Origin: Saprospirales bacterium
GTDB taxonomy: Bacteria; Bacteroidota; Bacteroidia; Chitinophagales; CAMDFR01
DNA length: 36,403 nucleotides
Assembly (NCBI GenBank): GCA_947464015.1
Contig: CANHVE010000004.1
Location: 1-36,403 of the forward strand
Direction of reading: 5' to 3'
The notes beneath the pieces were generated by a model. The model searched no databases. It worked only from the letters and a program-made list of their open reading frames with translations, and was not told where the DNA came from. Positions 27,933-36,403 of this stretch are shown here, in pieces (positions within the stretch are counted from its first letter, which is position 1; each line of letters starts with the position of its first letter). The translations under genes were made by a program, and so were the position numbers.

Positions 27933-28649
27933 TCAATTCCTATCAAAAATATTATATTTCAATATACAGTAAATGGCTCTTACACCATCCTTCCAATTTA
28001 TTTTTTTGCCCTCAGCATAGGTTCTTCCATAATATGAAATGCCTACTTCGTATATTCGTACACCTGGATATCTGCTCATTTTTGCAGTCACTTCAGGTTC
28101 GAAACCAAAACGTTTTTCTTTTAAGTGCAATGATTTCAATACTTCTGCTTTAAACATTTTATAACAGGTTTCCATATCTGTTAAGTTCAAATTGGTAAAT
28201 ATATTGCTTAAGTTAGTCAAAAATTTATTCCCTATAGAATGCCAGTAAAATAAGATTCTGTGTGGTTTCCCGCCCATAAATCTACTCCCATAAACCACAT
28301 CTGCAAAACCATCTAAAATAGGTTGTAATAATATCGAAAATTCATCTGGATTATATTCTAAATCGGCATCTTGAACTATAATATAATCGCCACTCGCTTC
28401 TCTAATACCCGAATGTAAAGCAGCTCCTTTGCCTTTATTTACTTCATGTTTCACATATTTAATAGCTACAGAAGGATGCTCTAGCTGAAAACCAAATACT
28501 TTTGACTCCGTTTGGTCTTTCGAACAATCATTTACTACAATGATTTCTTTCTCAATTCCTTGTTTTATATTGGTTTGAACCAGTTTGCTTAGTATAGTAT
28601 GAATGGTTTTTTCTTCATTATACGCTGGGACTATAATGCTTAACTTCAT
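27933..28649 (-). CDS. Family 2 glycosyltransferase (dolichol-phosphate mannosyltransferase/DPM1-like)
   Basis: IIVPAYNEEKTI, VNDCSKDQT, QDADLEYNPDEF, FGFEPEVTAKMSR. Confidence 0.93.
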   Translation of the reverse strand: MKLSIIVPAYNEEKTIHTILSKLVQTNIKQGIEKEIIVVNDCSKDQTESKVFGFQLEHPSVAIKYVKHEVNKGKGAALHSGIREASGDYIIVQDADLEYNPDEFSILLQPILDGFADVVYGSRFMGGKPHRILFYWHSIGNKFLTNLSNIFTNLNLTDMETCYKMFKAEVLKSLHLKEKRFGFEPEVTAKMSRYPGVRIYEVGISYYGRTYAEGKKINWKDGVRAIYCILKYNIFDRN

Positions 28650-28654
28650 ATCAA

Positions 28655-28662
28655 CAAAGGTA
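28655..28662 (-). promoter_or_regulatory. TAnnTTTG -7 element (TACCTTTG) 5 nt before the GT2 start codon
   Basis: Plus strand caaaggta; the minus-strand ATG starts at 28649. Confidence 0.5.
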
Positions 28663-28898
28663 ATTCATTTCCCCATAAATTAACAGTCATAGCGCTAAAT
28701 AAGTAATAATTAACAATTTGTGAAATCTTTACAAGGAATGTATAAAAACGAACACTAGATGCGTTATCCATGAATCGCATGTAAAAATACTTTCTACTTA
28801 GCAAGCTTTGTTTTTTACACATTTACTATGTTATAAATCAATGTTTAATAAATGAAATAGATACATGAACTTTGTTAGAATAATTAGAATTAGGAAAT

Positions 28899-31832
28899 AT
28901 GTTGTTTTTGATCAAATCAAGTCTACTTAAATTAGCCGCAATAAGCTGTTTTATTCAGCCTATTGAGCCTTTAGTAAACCCAATGCCACCCAAAGTATAT
29001 GAAGAAAGTAATAAAACTACTTGGGTTAATAATCAATATAATAATTTAAACTTAGATGAAAAGATAGGTCAACTATTTATGATAGATGCCTATACAGTTG
29101 CTGATAAACAAAACAAACAAGCCGTTCAAGATTTAATCAATAATTATAAAATTGGAGGCATCATCTTTTTTAAAGGGAATGCACTCACTCAAGCTCAATG
29201 GACCAATGATTTTCAAAGAAGTTCGAAAGTGCCTTTACTTATTGGCATTGATGGAGAATGGGGCGTGAATATGCGAATAGAGAATACTATTCAATATCCT
29301 CATTGTCTAACACTAGGGGCTATTCGTAATAATCAGTTGGTATATGAAGCGGGTCGACAAATAGGACTTGAATGTAAGCGTATGGGGATTCACGTAAATT
29401 TTGCTCCTGATGTAGATGTCAATAATAATCCGCTCAATCCAGTAATCAATGATCGTTCTTTTGGGGAAGATAAATACAATGTAGCAATTAAAGGGATTAG
29501 CTTTATGCAGGGTATGCAATCAGCTGGGGTATTAGCTTGCGCGAAACATTTCCCCGGACATGGTGATGTAAGTGACGATTCGCACTTTTCATTACCAGTA
29601 ATCAATCATACCAAAGAACATTTGATGTCGCTCGAATTGTATCCTTTTCGTGCCATGATTAATAATGGAGTGAGTAGTGTAATGGCTGCACATCTGAATG
29701 TACCTGCCCTAGACAATACTGGTATACCAACTTCCTTGTCTGAAAAAGTCACCAAATTTTTATTGCGAGACACTTTTGGTTTTTCAGGATTGGTTTTTTC
29801 GGATGCATTAAATATGAAAGGAGTGAGTGCGAATTATACGAGTGGTCAACTAGAAGTAAAAGCATTTCAAGCCGGGAACGATGTATTATTATTTTCACAA
29901 AATGTGCCTTTAGCGATTGCAAAATTGAAAGAGGCAGTATTGAATGGTACAATCAGTGAAGCCGCTTTAGAACTAAGTGTAAAAAGAATTTTAGCAGCTA
30001 AGTATGATGCAGGTTTAAACGAATATACACCTATCGATTTAAATAATATTCAAGCTGACTTGAATTCTAATCAAGGTTTATTATTGAAACAACATTTATT
30101 CGAAAATGCAATTACGCTTGCCAAAAACAATAAGAATGAAATTCCATTTTTAGATTATAAAAACGAAAAATTTGCATTGCTCGAAATTGGTACAAATAAT
30201 TATAAAGACATGCAAACAATGCTTAATAATTATGCGGTGGTTGATTACTTTCATATGGATAAAGATGCAGATGCGAACGAGCGTGCAGCCATGTTAAGCA
30301 CTTTATCAAAGTATGATCATGTAATTGTTTCGATGCACGACATGAGTAGAAAAATTGCCATAAATTATGGTATTTATGATAATAGTATCGAATTTGTATA
30401 TAAGCTAGAAACCAATACACGTGTAACTTTATGTCTCTTTGGTTCGCCTTATAGTGTCAAAAAATTTGAACAAGTAAATACTATCGTAGTTGCTTATGAA
30501 GATAATGAATATGCTCAAAGAGCTTGTGCACAAGCCTTGTTTGGGGGTATTCCTATAATGGGTAAAATGCCTGTAAGTGCAGGTTTATCAGTGCCTGTGG
30601 GTTCTGGTGTAGTGATTGATACTACCTATCGACTCAAATATACCGTGCCAGAAGAGTTACAATTGAGTTCTGAAAGTTTTAATAAAATTGATCAAATTAT
30701 TCAAAATGCAATCAATAATGGAGCTACTCCTGGTGCACAAATTTTAGTAGCTAAAGCAGGTAAAGTGATTTATAATAAAGCCTTTGGTTTTGCTGATTAT
30801 AGCAAGACACAAGCTGTGAAAACTTCTGATTTGTATGATATCGCTTCTTGTACTAAAATATGTGCTACTACCATTGAAGCAATGAAATTATATGATGAAG
30901 GCAAGCTCGATTTAAATAAAAAAGTAACTGATTATTTAAGTTTATCTTCCAATGCTACGATTAAAAATATTGCCATCAAAGATTTGCTTTTGCATGAAGC
31001 TGGACTCACCCCATTTATTCCATTTTATAAAAAGACAATAGATGATCCAAATTTAAAAGCCTCTTTTTATCGAACGACACAAACAGTTGGTTTTACCAAT
31101 GCAGTAGCTAATAATATGTATATCGATAATAATTATGCAGAAACGATGTGGGATAATATTGAGCATGCCGAATTATCTGGAGTGCGAAAATTTGTTTACA
31201 GCGATTTGAGTATGTATATCACTCGACGAGTAGAAGATCAATTGACAGGAACGAGTATTGATAAATATATGTCGGATAATTTTTACAGCAAAATGGGTTT
31301 ACAACGAATTACTTATAACCCATTACAAAAAACAGCTCTTAAAAACATTATGCCTACTGAAAATGATCGCTTATTTAGAATGCAACAAATTAGAGGTTAT
31401 GTGCACGATCCAGGAGCAGCAATGATGGGAGGGGTTTCAGGACATGCAGGATTGTTTTCTAATGCCAGTGATATCGCTTCCTTAATGCAAATGTTATTGA
31501 ATGGAGGTAATTTTAATGGACAACATTTCTTATCAAAAAATACGATTGATTTTTTTACTAAAAAACAAAGTACTATCAGCAGAAGAGGTTATGGATTTGA
31601 TAAACCTGAACCCGACCCCAATAAAACCAATCCTTGTAGCGATTTGACTCCTATGTGTGTATATGGACATACAGGCTTTACAGGTACTTGTATTTGGGTG
31701 GATCCAGAAAATCAACTGATTTATATTTTCTTAAGCAATCGGGTTTGTCCGAATGCCGAAAACTGGAAATTAGTAAGTATGGGCGTTCGCTCTGATATTC
31801 AAAATGCTATTTATAAAGCGATAGGAAAATAG
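28899..31832 (+). CDS. Bifunctional NagZ-like GH3 beta-N-acetylglucosaminidase fused to a beta-lactamase-fold serine hydrolase (AmiE-like)
   Basis: GH3/NagZ: IDGEWGVNMR, CAKHFPGHGDVSDDSHFSLP, LVFSDALNMKGVS. Serine hydrolase: IASCTKICAT (SxxK), FVYSDLSMY (YxD/N), YGHTGFTGT (HTG). Confidence 0.93.
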   Translation: MLFLIKSSLLKLAAISCFIQPIEPLVNPMPPKVYEESNKTTWVNNQYNNLNLDEKIGQLFMIDAYTVADKQNKQAVQDLINNYKIGGIIFFKGNALTQAQWTNDFQRSSKVPLLIGIDGEWGVNMRIENTIQYPHCLTLGAIRNNQLVYEAGRQIGLECKRMGIHVNFAPDVDVNNNPLNPVINDRSFGEDKYNVAIKGISFMQGMQSAGVLACAKHFPGHGDVSDDSHFSLPVINHTKEHLMSLELYPFRAMINNGVSSVMAAHLNVPALDNTGIPTSLSEKVTKFLLRDTFGFSGLVFSDALNMKGVSANYTSGQLEVKAFQAGNDVLLFSQNVPLAIAKLKEAVLNGTISEAALELSVKRILAAKYDAGLNEYTPIDLNNIQADLNSNQGLLLKQHLFENAITLAKNNKNEIPFLDYKNEKFALLEIGTNNYKDMQTMLNNYAVVDYFHMDKDADANERAAMLSTLSKYDHVIVSMHDMSRKIAINYGIYDNSIEFVYKLETNTRVTLCLFGSPYSVKKFEQVNTIVVAYEDNEYAQRACAQALFGGIPIMGKMPVSAGLSVPVGSGVVIDTTYRLKYTVPEELQLSSESFNKIDQIIQNAINNGATPGAQILVAKAGKVIYNKAFGFADYSKTQAVKTSDLYDIASCTKICATTIEAMKLYDEGKLDLNKKVTDYLSLSSNATIKNIAIKDLLLHEAGLTPFIPFYKKTIDDPNLKASFYRTTQTVGFTNAVANNMYIDNNYAETMWDNIEHAELSGVRKFVYSDLSMYITRRVEDQLTGTSIDKYMSDNFYSKMGLQRITYNPLQKTALKNIMPTENDRLFRMQQIRGYVHDPGAAMMGGVSGHAGLFSNASDIASLMQMLLNGGNFNGQHFLSKNTIDFFTKKQSTISRRGYGFDKPEPDPNKTNPCSDLTPMCVYGHTGFTGTCIWVDPENQLIYIFLSNRVCPNAENWKLVSMGVRSDIQNAIYKAIGK

Positions 31833-31994
31833 TTTAAAGTTCAAAGTTTTTAGTAAATAGTATTGCGTAAGGGAAATATCAATACAGTAAACATCAGAAT
31901 AAAATCTATAGAATTACCAAAATTTCCTAATATGTTTTATTAAGTGTATTTGCAATTATAGCCCATTTTTAGCAGATAGAAAGCTAGCATTGAG

Positions 31995-32002
31995 TATATT
32001 TG
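31995..32002 (+). promoter_or_regulatory. TAnnTTTG -7 element (TATATTTG)
   Basis: Exact motif 19 nt before the ATG at 32022. Confidence 0.45.
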
Positions 32003-32021
32003 TATTATTCAAAATTATTCA

Positions 32022-33662
32022 ATGAGAAAACTATTACTTGCATTACTTTGTATCTCTAATTTTTTATTTGCACAAAAAAACATTAGCGTTCAATATGAAC
32101 TATTTGAGAATAAACAATTAGTTCCTAATCGTTCCATTGTAGTAAATGCCGATAGAATGAATTGTAATATTATTAATTCATCAACCTCCGAACAGTTTTA
32201 TATCGATTATACGAATAAAGTAACCATTAAATCTGCTAGTTATGATGGGGTCAAGTATGCCGTTTATACACCTTTCGATTCATTGATAGCACCAGTTTAT
32301 AATAATGAACTAGATACTATTCTTGGTTACCATTGTAAAAAATGTACCTATACAATTTTTTCAAATAAATATGAAGTTTGGTATACTTCTGAACTTGGTC
32401 AAAATGCTTGTCCAGCTATAGCCTTTGCACCTCCCACAGGTACCGTACTTAAATATGTGATAAATGGTAATAGAATGGTGATTGCAAAAGCTATAAGCAA
32501 AGCAGATAAAATAGAAGCATTTAATGCTAGTGGAGTTGTTAATATTAATGAACCTAAATATGTGGCGGCACAGATTAAATCGAGATATACAACTATACAG
32601 GTATTTGATAAGGAGCAATTAAATTTTGATAATGCACTCAGCAAACCTGAATCATTTGTATCCAATACAACCTATCATTTATGTAATGGAAATATATTGC
32701 TTAAAAAAATCACTTTACCTCCCAATAGTTCACAAGGGATGTATTATATCAAACTTACCGATTGGTCGAATGGTGATGCTTATGATCGAGTAGGTTCGGT
32801 ATTTACGATACAAGCTGATAAAGAGACGAATTTATTAACTGCCTTACAAAAAGGAATTCAAGCATTACCTACTTTTATTGATAATCAGAATGAAGTATAT
32901 CAAGGAATCGTATGTACCAAAAACTATGCACCTTGTACAGAATTAATGCGCTTTTTTACGCCATTTGGTGTTGGATATTTTAATAATAAAAGAATCATTG
33001 ATGGTTATACTTGGAGCGATTCCGTAGTCTACAAACAAGAAGTAACATCCTTAATTCCTTCTAATCAAAAAGAAATATGGATAGGTGTTTATATAGGTAA
33101 TTATGATAAAGGTGGACATAAAGTTAGTTTAGAATTAGATTTTTATCCAGAACCTGATATGGATACCATTCATAAATTTATTGCCCCATTATTTAATACC
33201 GTAAATATTATGGAAGCCTGTGGTCAAAATTATGGTAGATTGTTTGAACATGATACATTAGAATTTGATGTCGATATTACAGATAGTTTACATGATGTAC
33301 AATTGCTTTTCACCACAACAGGACATGGTGGTTGGGGAGGAGGAGATGAATTTAATCCTAGATTAAATACAATTCTAATCGATAATAAACAAGTATTTGA
33401 AATTACACCTTGGAGAACAGATTGTGGAACGTATAGATTATCTAATCCATCTTCAGGTAATTTTCCAGATGGTCTTTCATCCAGTGATTTTAGTCGTTCT
33501 AATTGGTGCCCAGGAACATTAACACCTCCTTTTATGATTCCATTAAACAATTTAAATATCGGAACTCATCATTTTAAGTTGATTATTAAACAAGGTAAGA
33601 GTGAAGGTGGTGGTTTCAATCATTGGTGTACCTCTGGTGTACTTGTAGGCTTAAAAAATTAG
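32022..33662 (+). CDS. PNGase F-related secreted protein with N-terminal GLPGLI-like domain
   Basis: PNGase F-like: YDRVGSVF, TTTGHGGWGGGDEFNPRLNTILID, CGTYRLSNPSSGNFPDGLSSSDFSRSNWCPGTLTPPFMIPL. N-terminal DTILGYHCKKCTYTIFSNKYEVWYTSEL resembles the GLPGLI core (LGYxCKKAxxxFxGRxxxAWYTxxI). Confidence 0.82.
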   Translation: MRKLLLALLCISNFLFAQKNISVQYELFENKQLVPNRSIVVNADRMNCNIINSSTSEQFYIDYTNKVTIKSASYDGVKYAVYTPFDSLIAPVYNNELDTILGYHCKKCTYTIFSNKYEVWYTSELGQNACPAIAFAPPTGTVLKYVINGNRMVIAKAISKADKIEAFNASGVVNINEPKYVAAQIKSRYTTIQVFDKEQLNFDNALSKPESFVSNTTYHLCNGNILLKKITLPPNSSQGMYYIKLTDWSNGDAYDRVGSVFTIQADKETNLLTALQKGIQALPTFIDNQNEVYQGIVCTKNYAPCTELMRFFTPFGVGYFNNKRIIDGYTWSDSVVYKQEVTSLIPSNQKEIWIGVYIGNYDKGGHKVSLELDFYPEPDMDTIHKFIAPLFNTVNIMEACGQNYGRLFEHDTLEFDVDITDSLHDVQLLFTTTGHGGWGGGDEFNPRLNTILIDNKQVFEITPWRTDCGTYRLSNPSSGNFPDGLSSSDFSRSNWCPGTLTPPFMIPLNNLNIGTHHFKLIIKQGKSEGGGFNHWCTSGVLVGLKN

Positions 33663-33669
33663 TTTACTA

Positions 33670-35181
33670 ATGATTTTAACTTTTATAAAAAATAATATAA
33701 GACCATTACTATTACTGATACTATTATCTGGCTTATGTTTTTTTTATAAAATCCCACAACATATTCAAGATCGTCCATATGGACAACATATTTGGCGTCA
33801 GTGTGATGGGGCAAGTTTTGCATGGACTTATACCCATGTAAGTATGAATTTTTTTGAACCAAGACTTATCAATGTATATAATGCAGATGCAAAAATGTGT
33901 CCCGAATTTCCTATTGTATATTATGTAGCTGCATGTTTAAATAAACTTTTTGGTTATCAAGAAGCCTATATTCGAATCATTCATTTAACATTTTTCTTTA
34001 TAGGCTTATTCGCCTTATCATCTATTGTTTTTCACTTAACCAAACATACTTTATTCTCCTTGATAATACCTTTATTATTATTTACAAGTACGATGTTTGT
34101 GTTTTATGGTCCCAATTTTTTACCTGATGTTGCAGCTATTTCCATGGGATTTGTAGGTGCTTATTTTTTGATGCAGTATAAAAAAACATACCTAAAAAGG
34201 GATGCGCTTTTCACAGTCATTGCTTTTGCATTATGTGGTTTACTCAAGCCTACTGCCCTGAATTTATTTTTTGCTTTAGCTATATTATGGACTTTCGAAC
34301 AAGTTTTTAATATTTCATTGAGTTCTAAAAAAAATATTTACCCGTTCAGATTTTTGGATTTTTTTTAGTGTCTTAGCTATTGTTTTTGCATGGTATATTT
34401 TTGCGATTAAATACAATAGTGATAATAAAAGTATTTATATGCAAGCCTTTATTATACCTATGTGGAAAGCATCGGAAGTGCCTATAACAAAAGCTTTTGA
34501 ACTTATTTGGCAAAACATATTAAACAATTATTCGGCTATATGCTTTTTTATATTGCCTTATTCTCACTTCTTATAAGCTGTTGTGCCATTAAAAAAGAAT
34601 CAAGATGGATAAGTTTATTTAGTTTCAGTATGTTTTTAGTACTAGGTATAAATTTGCTTTTTTTCTTTCATCAGATTTATCATCACGAATATTATCTGCT
34701 TGTGTTTTTCCCATTTGCTATCAGTTCTATTGTTTTAGCATTTTATTGGCTTAACCAGAGCGAATTCAAGTTTAGAAAACCTATTATTGTGCTAAGTCTA
34801 TTTTGCTTGATTATGATTGTAAATATGAATATGCATCAAACGAATCGTTATGTAGATAAATTGAAAAATCATTATCCATATGACGACTATTTTCAATCTT
34901 ATTATGGTGTCGATAAATTACTATCGCAATATGGAATTGATCCTAATGCACGTATTTGGTGTTGGGCAGATAACTCTTCTTCTATTTCGTTGTATTTAAT
35001 TGGACATAGAGGTTGGACTCAGTTTTATCATGCCGATGGCAGTTTAGCAGCTTGTAAAAAATATCAGATACAACATCTATTAATAAATACCGCCACAGAT
35101 AAGGACCAAGGAGAAATTCAATACTTGAAAAACGAGTTGGTTTTTGCTGAGAAAGGATTTGAATTATATAAAATTTATTAA
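33670..35181 (+). pseudogene. GT-C (ArnT/PMT, GT39-like) membrane glycosyltransferase split into ORFs 33670-34368 and 34507-35181 by two compensating single-base shifts
   Basis: Both ORFs are in the same frame. The gap 34369-34543 is open in the +1 frame with membrane-protein sequence (FFSVLAIVFAWYIFAIKYNSDNKSIYMQAFIIPMWKASEVPITKAFELIWQN). Homopolymers A8 (34327-34334), T8 (34359-34366) and T6 (34544-34549) lie near the joins. N-terminus has GQHIWRQCDGASFAW typical of the family. Confidence 0.72.
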
Positions 35182-36403
35182 GCGATTACTTTCTCTAATC
35201 CCATACTTCTACTGCCTTTAAGTAAAATAGTATAATTGTTGAATGCTTGTTGGACAAACCATTCTTTCACTTCTAATGCATTTTCAAAATATATATAGGA
35301 AGAATATTTCTCTTTAAAATTTTTAAATGCATTGCCTACAAAAATAATTTTAGGAATAGCAGTATGACTGCATTGTTGGATAATTTTTTCATGTTCCAAG
35401 GCAGTATAATCCCCTAATTCTTTCATCTCCCCTAATATCATCATTTTATTTGTTGCCTGATAGTTATTGAAGTTGTCGATGGCTAAGCTCATACTGCTAG
35501 GATTAGCATTATACGCATCTAAAATAAAATCATTAGCACCAATTTTTTTGATTTGTGAACGATTATTATCGGGTATATAATTTTCTAAAGCTTGTTTAAT
35601 CGCTGTTTTGTCGATGTTGAAATATTTACCTAAACAAATACTGGCAAGTATATTTGGGAAATTATAAGCGCCCACTAAATGCGTTTGTATTGAAATTCCA
35701 TCGTAATTTACTTTTACTAAATCAGCTGTTTCATCTATAGTTGCCTCTACAAATAGATTTGAATTGCTTGCTTTTTTACCATAGAATTTTACTTGATGCA
35801 ACTGAGTTGCAATAGACATTAATTTCTCGTCTCCCGTATAAATGAATATCTCTTTCTGTGATTCATTTAAATAATCAAAGAGTTCTGTTTTGCCTTTTAA
35901 TACGCCTTCTTCCCCTCCAAATCCTTCTAAATGAGCTTTCCCAATATTCGTAATTAAACCATGTGTAGGCAAGGTATACGTGCAATAGGATGCGATTTCT
36001 TTTTGATGATTAGCTCCCATTTCGATAATAGCTATTTCCGTATCAGCTTGTATGCGCAATAATGTTAGAGGTACACCAATATGATTATTCAAATTGCCAA
36101 TGGTAGCAATGACTTTATAATTTGAACTTAATACAGCATGTATCAATTCTTTGGTCGTGGTTTTACCATTACTTCCGGTTAAAGCTATAACAGGAATTTG
36201 AAATTGCTCCCGATGATATTTAGCGAGTGCTTGCAAAGTTTCCAACACATCATGTACCAATATAATATTGCTATTTGGCTCTGATTCCTCATCCACAATA
36301 GCATATAAAGCACCTTCTTCTAGGGCTTTGATGGCATAGGTGTTCCCATTAAAATTCGCCCCTTTTAAAGCGAAAAATAGTTGACCTGGAGCGATGCTTC
36401 TAG
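35178..36403 (-). CDS. murF: UDP-N-acetylmuramoyl-tripeptide--D-alanyl-D-alanine ligase, 5' end truncated by the right window edge
   Basis: ALTGSNGKTTTKELI, NLNNHIGVPLTLL, IEMGANHQKEI, LDAYNANPSSM; upstream of the supplied ATG the frame stays open with RSIAPGQLFFALKGANFNGNTYAIKALEEGALYAIVDEE. Confidence 0.95.
   Translation of the reverse strand, partial: RSIAPGQLFFALKGANFNGNTYAIKALEEGALYAIVDEESEPNSNIILVHDVLETLQALAKYHREQFQIPVIALTGSNGKTTTKELIHAVLSSNYKVIATIGNLNNHIGVPLTLLRIQADTEIAIIEMGANHQKEIASYCTYTLPTHGLITNIGKAHLEGFGGEEGVLKGKTELFDYLNESQKEIFIYTGDEKLMSIATQLHQVKFYGKKASNSNLFVEATIDETADLVKVNYDGISIQTHLVGAYNFPNILASICLGKYFNIDKTAIKQALENYIPDNNRSQIKKIGANDFILDAYNANPSSMSLAIDNFNNYQATNKMMILGEMKELGDYTALEHEKIIQQCSHTAIPKIIFVGNAFKNFKEKYSSYIYFENALEVKEWFVQQAFNNYTILLKGSRSMGLEKVIA

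Noticed and set aside
31833-31880. 'aaagttcaaagttttta' as a mobile-element remnant or REP-like repeat
   Set aside because: Only two imperfect short copies; not enough to support an element from this window.
32399-32665. 88-aa and 85-aa antisense ORFs within the PNGase F-like gene
   Set aside because: The sense strand has clear family motifs; the antisense ORFs show no recognisable features.
33230-33550. 106-aa antisense ORF over the PNGase F C-terminal domain
   Set aside because: Fully overlaps a conserved sense domain and has no family motif.

Overview
AT-rich Bacteroidota chromosomal window (Chitinophagales-like by protein flavour; taxonomy is inference). It is densely packed with about 23 protein-coding genes. 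I found no rRNA, tRNA, CRISPR, transposase or phage module. Contents: (i) the N-terminal part of a giant secreted repeat protein on the minus strand, running off the left edge and absent from the supplied ORF track; (ii) housekeeping genes: polyprenyl synthetase, recX, uvrA, cysS, mutL, murF, M42 peptidase and a lipid kinase; (iii) envelope or secreted proteins: PagL-like lipid A deacylase, a T9SS-sorted purple-acid-phosphatase/SprB/PKD protein, an OmpA-family protein, tandem rhomboids, a NagZ-like GH3 fused to an AmiE/beta-lactamase-fold domain, a GLPGLI-like plus PNGase F-like protein, and a GT-C glycosyltransferase broken by two compensating single-base indels. I see no obviously new defence-type system. 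The best leads are the 3-unit higher-order repeat in the giant protein, the GLPGLI/PNGase F fusion, the NagZ-AmiE fusion, the recurrent TTAA tail-to-tail stop overlaps, and the very short leaders between TAnnTTTG promoter motifs and start codons.
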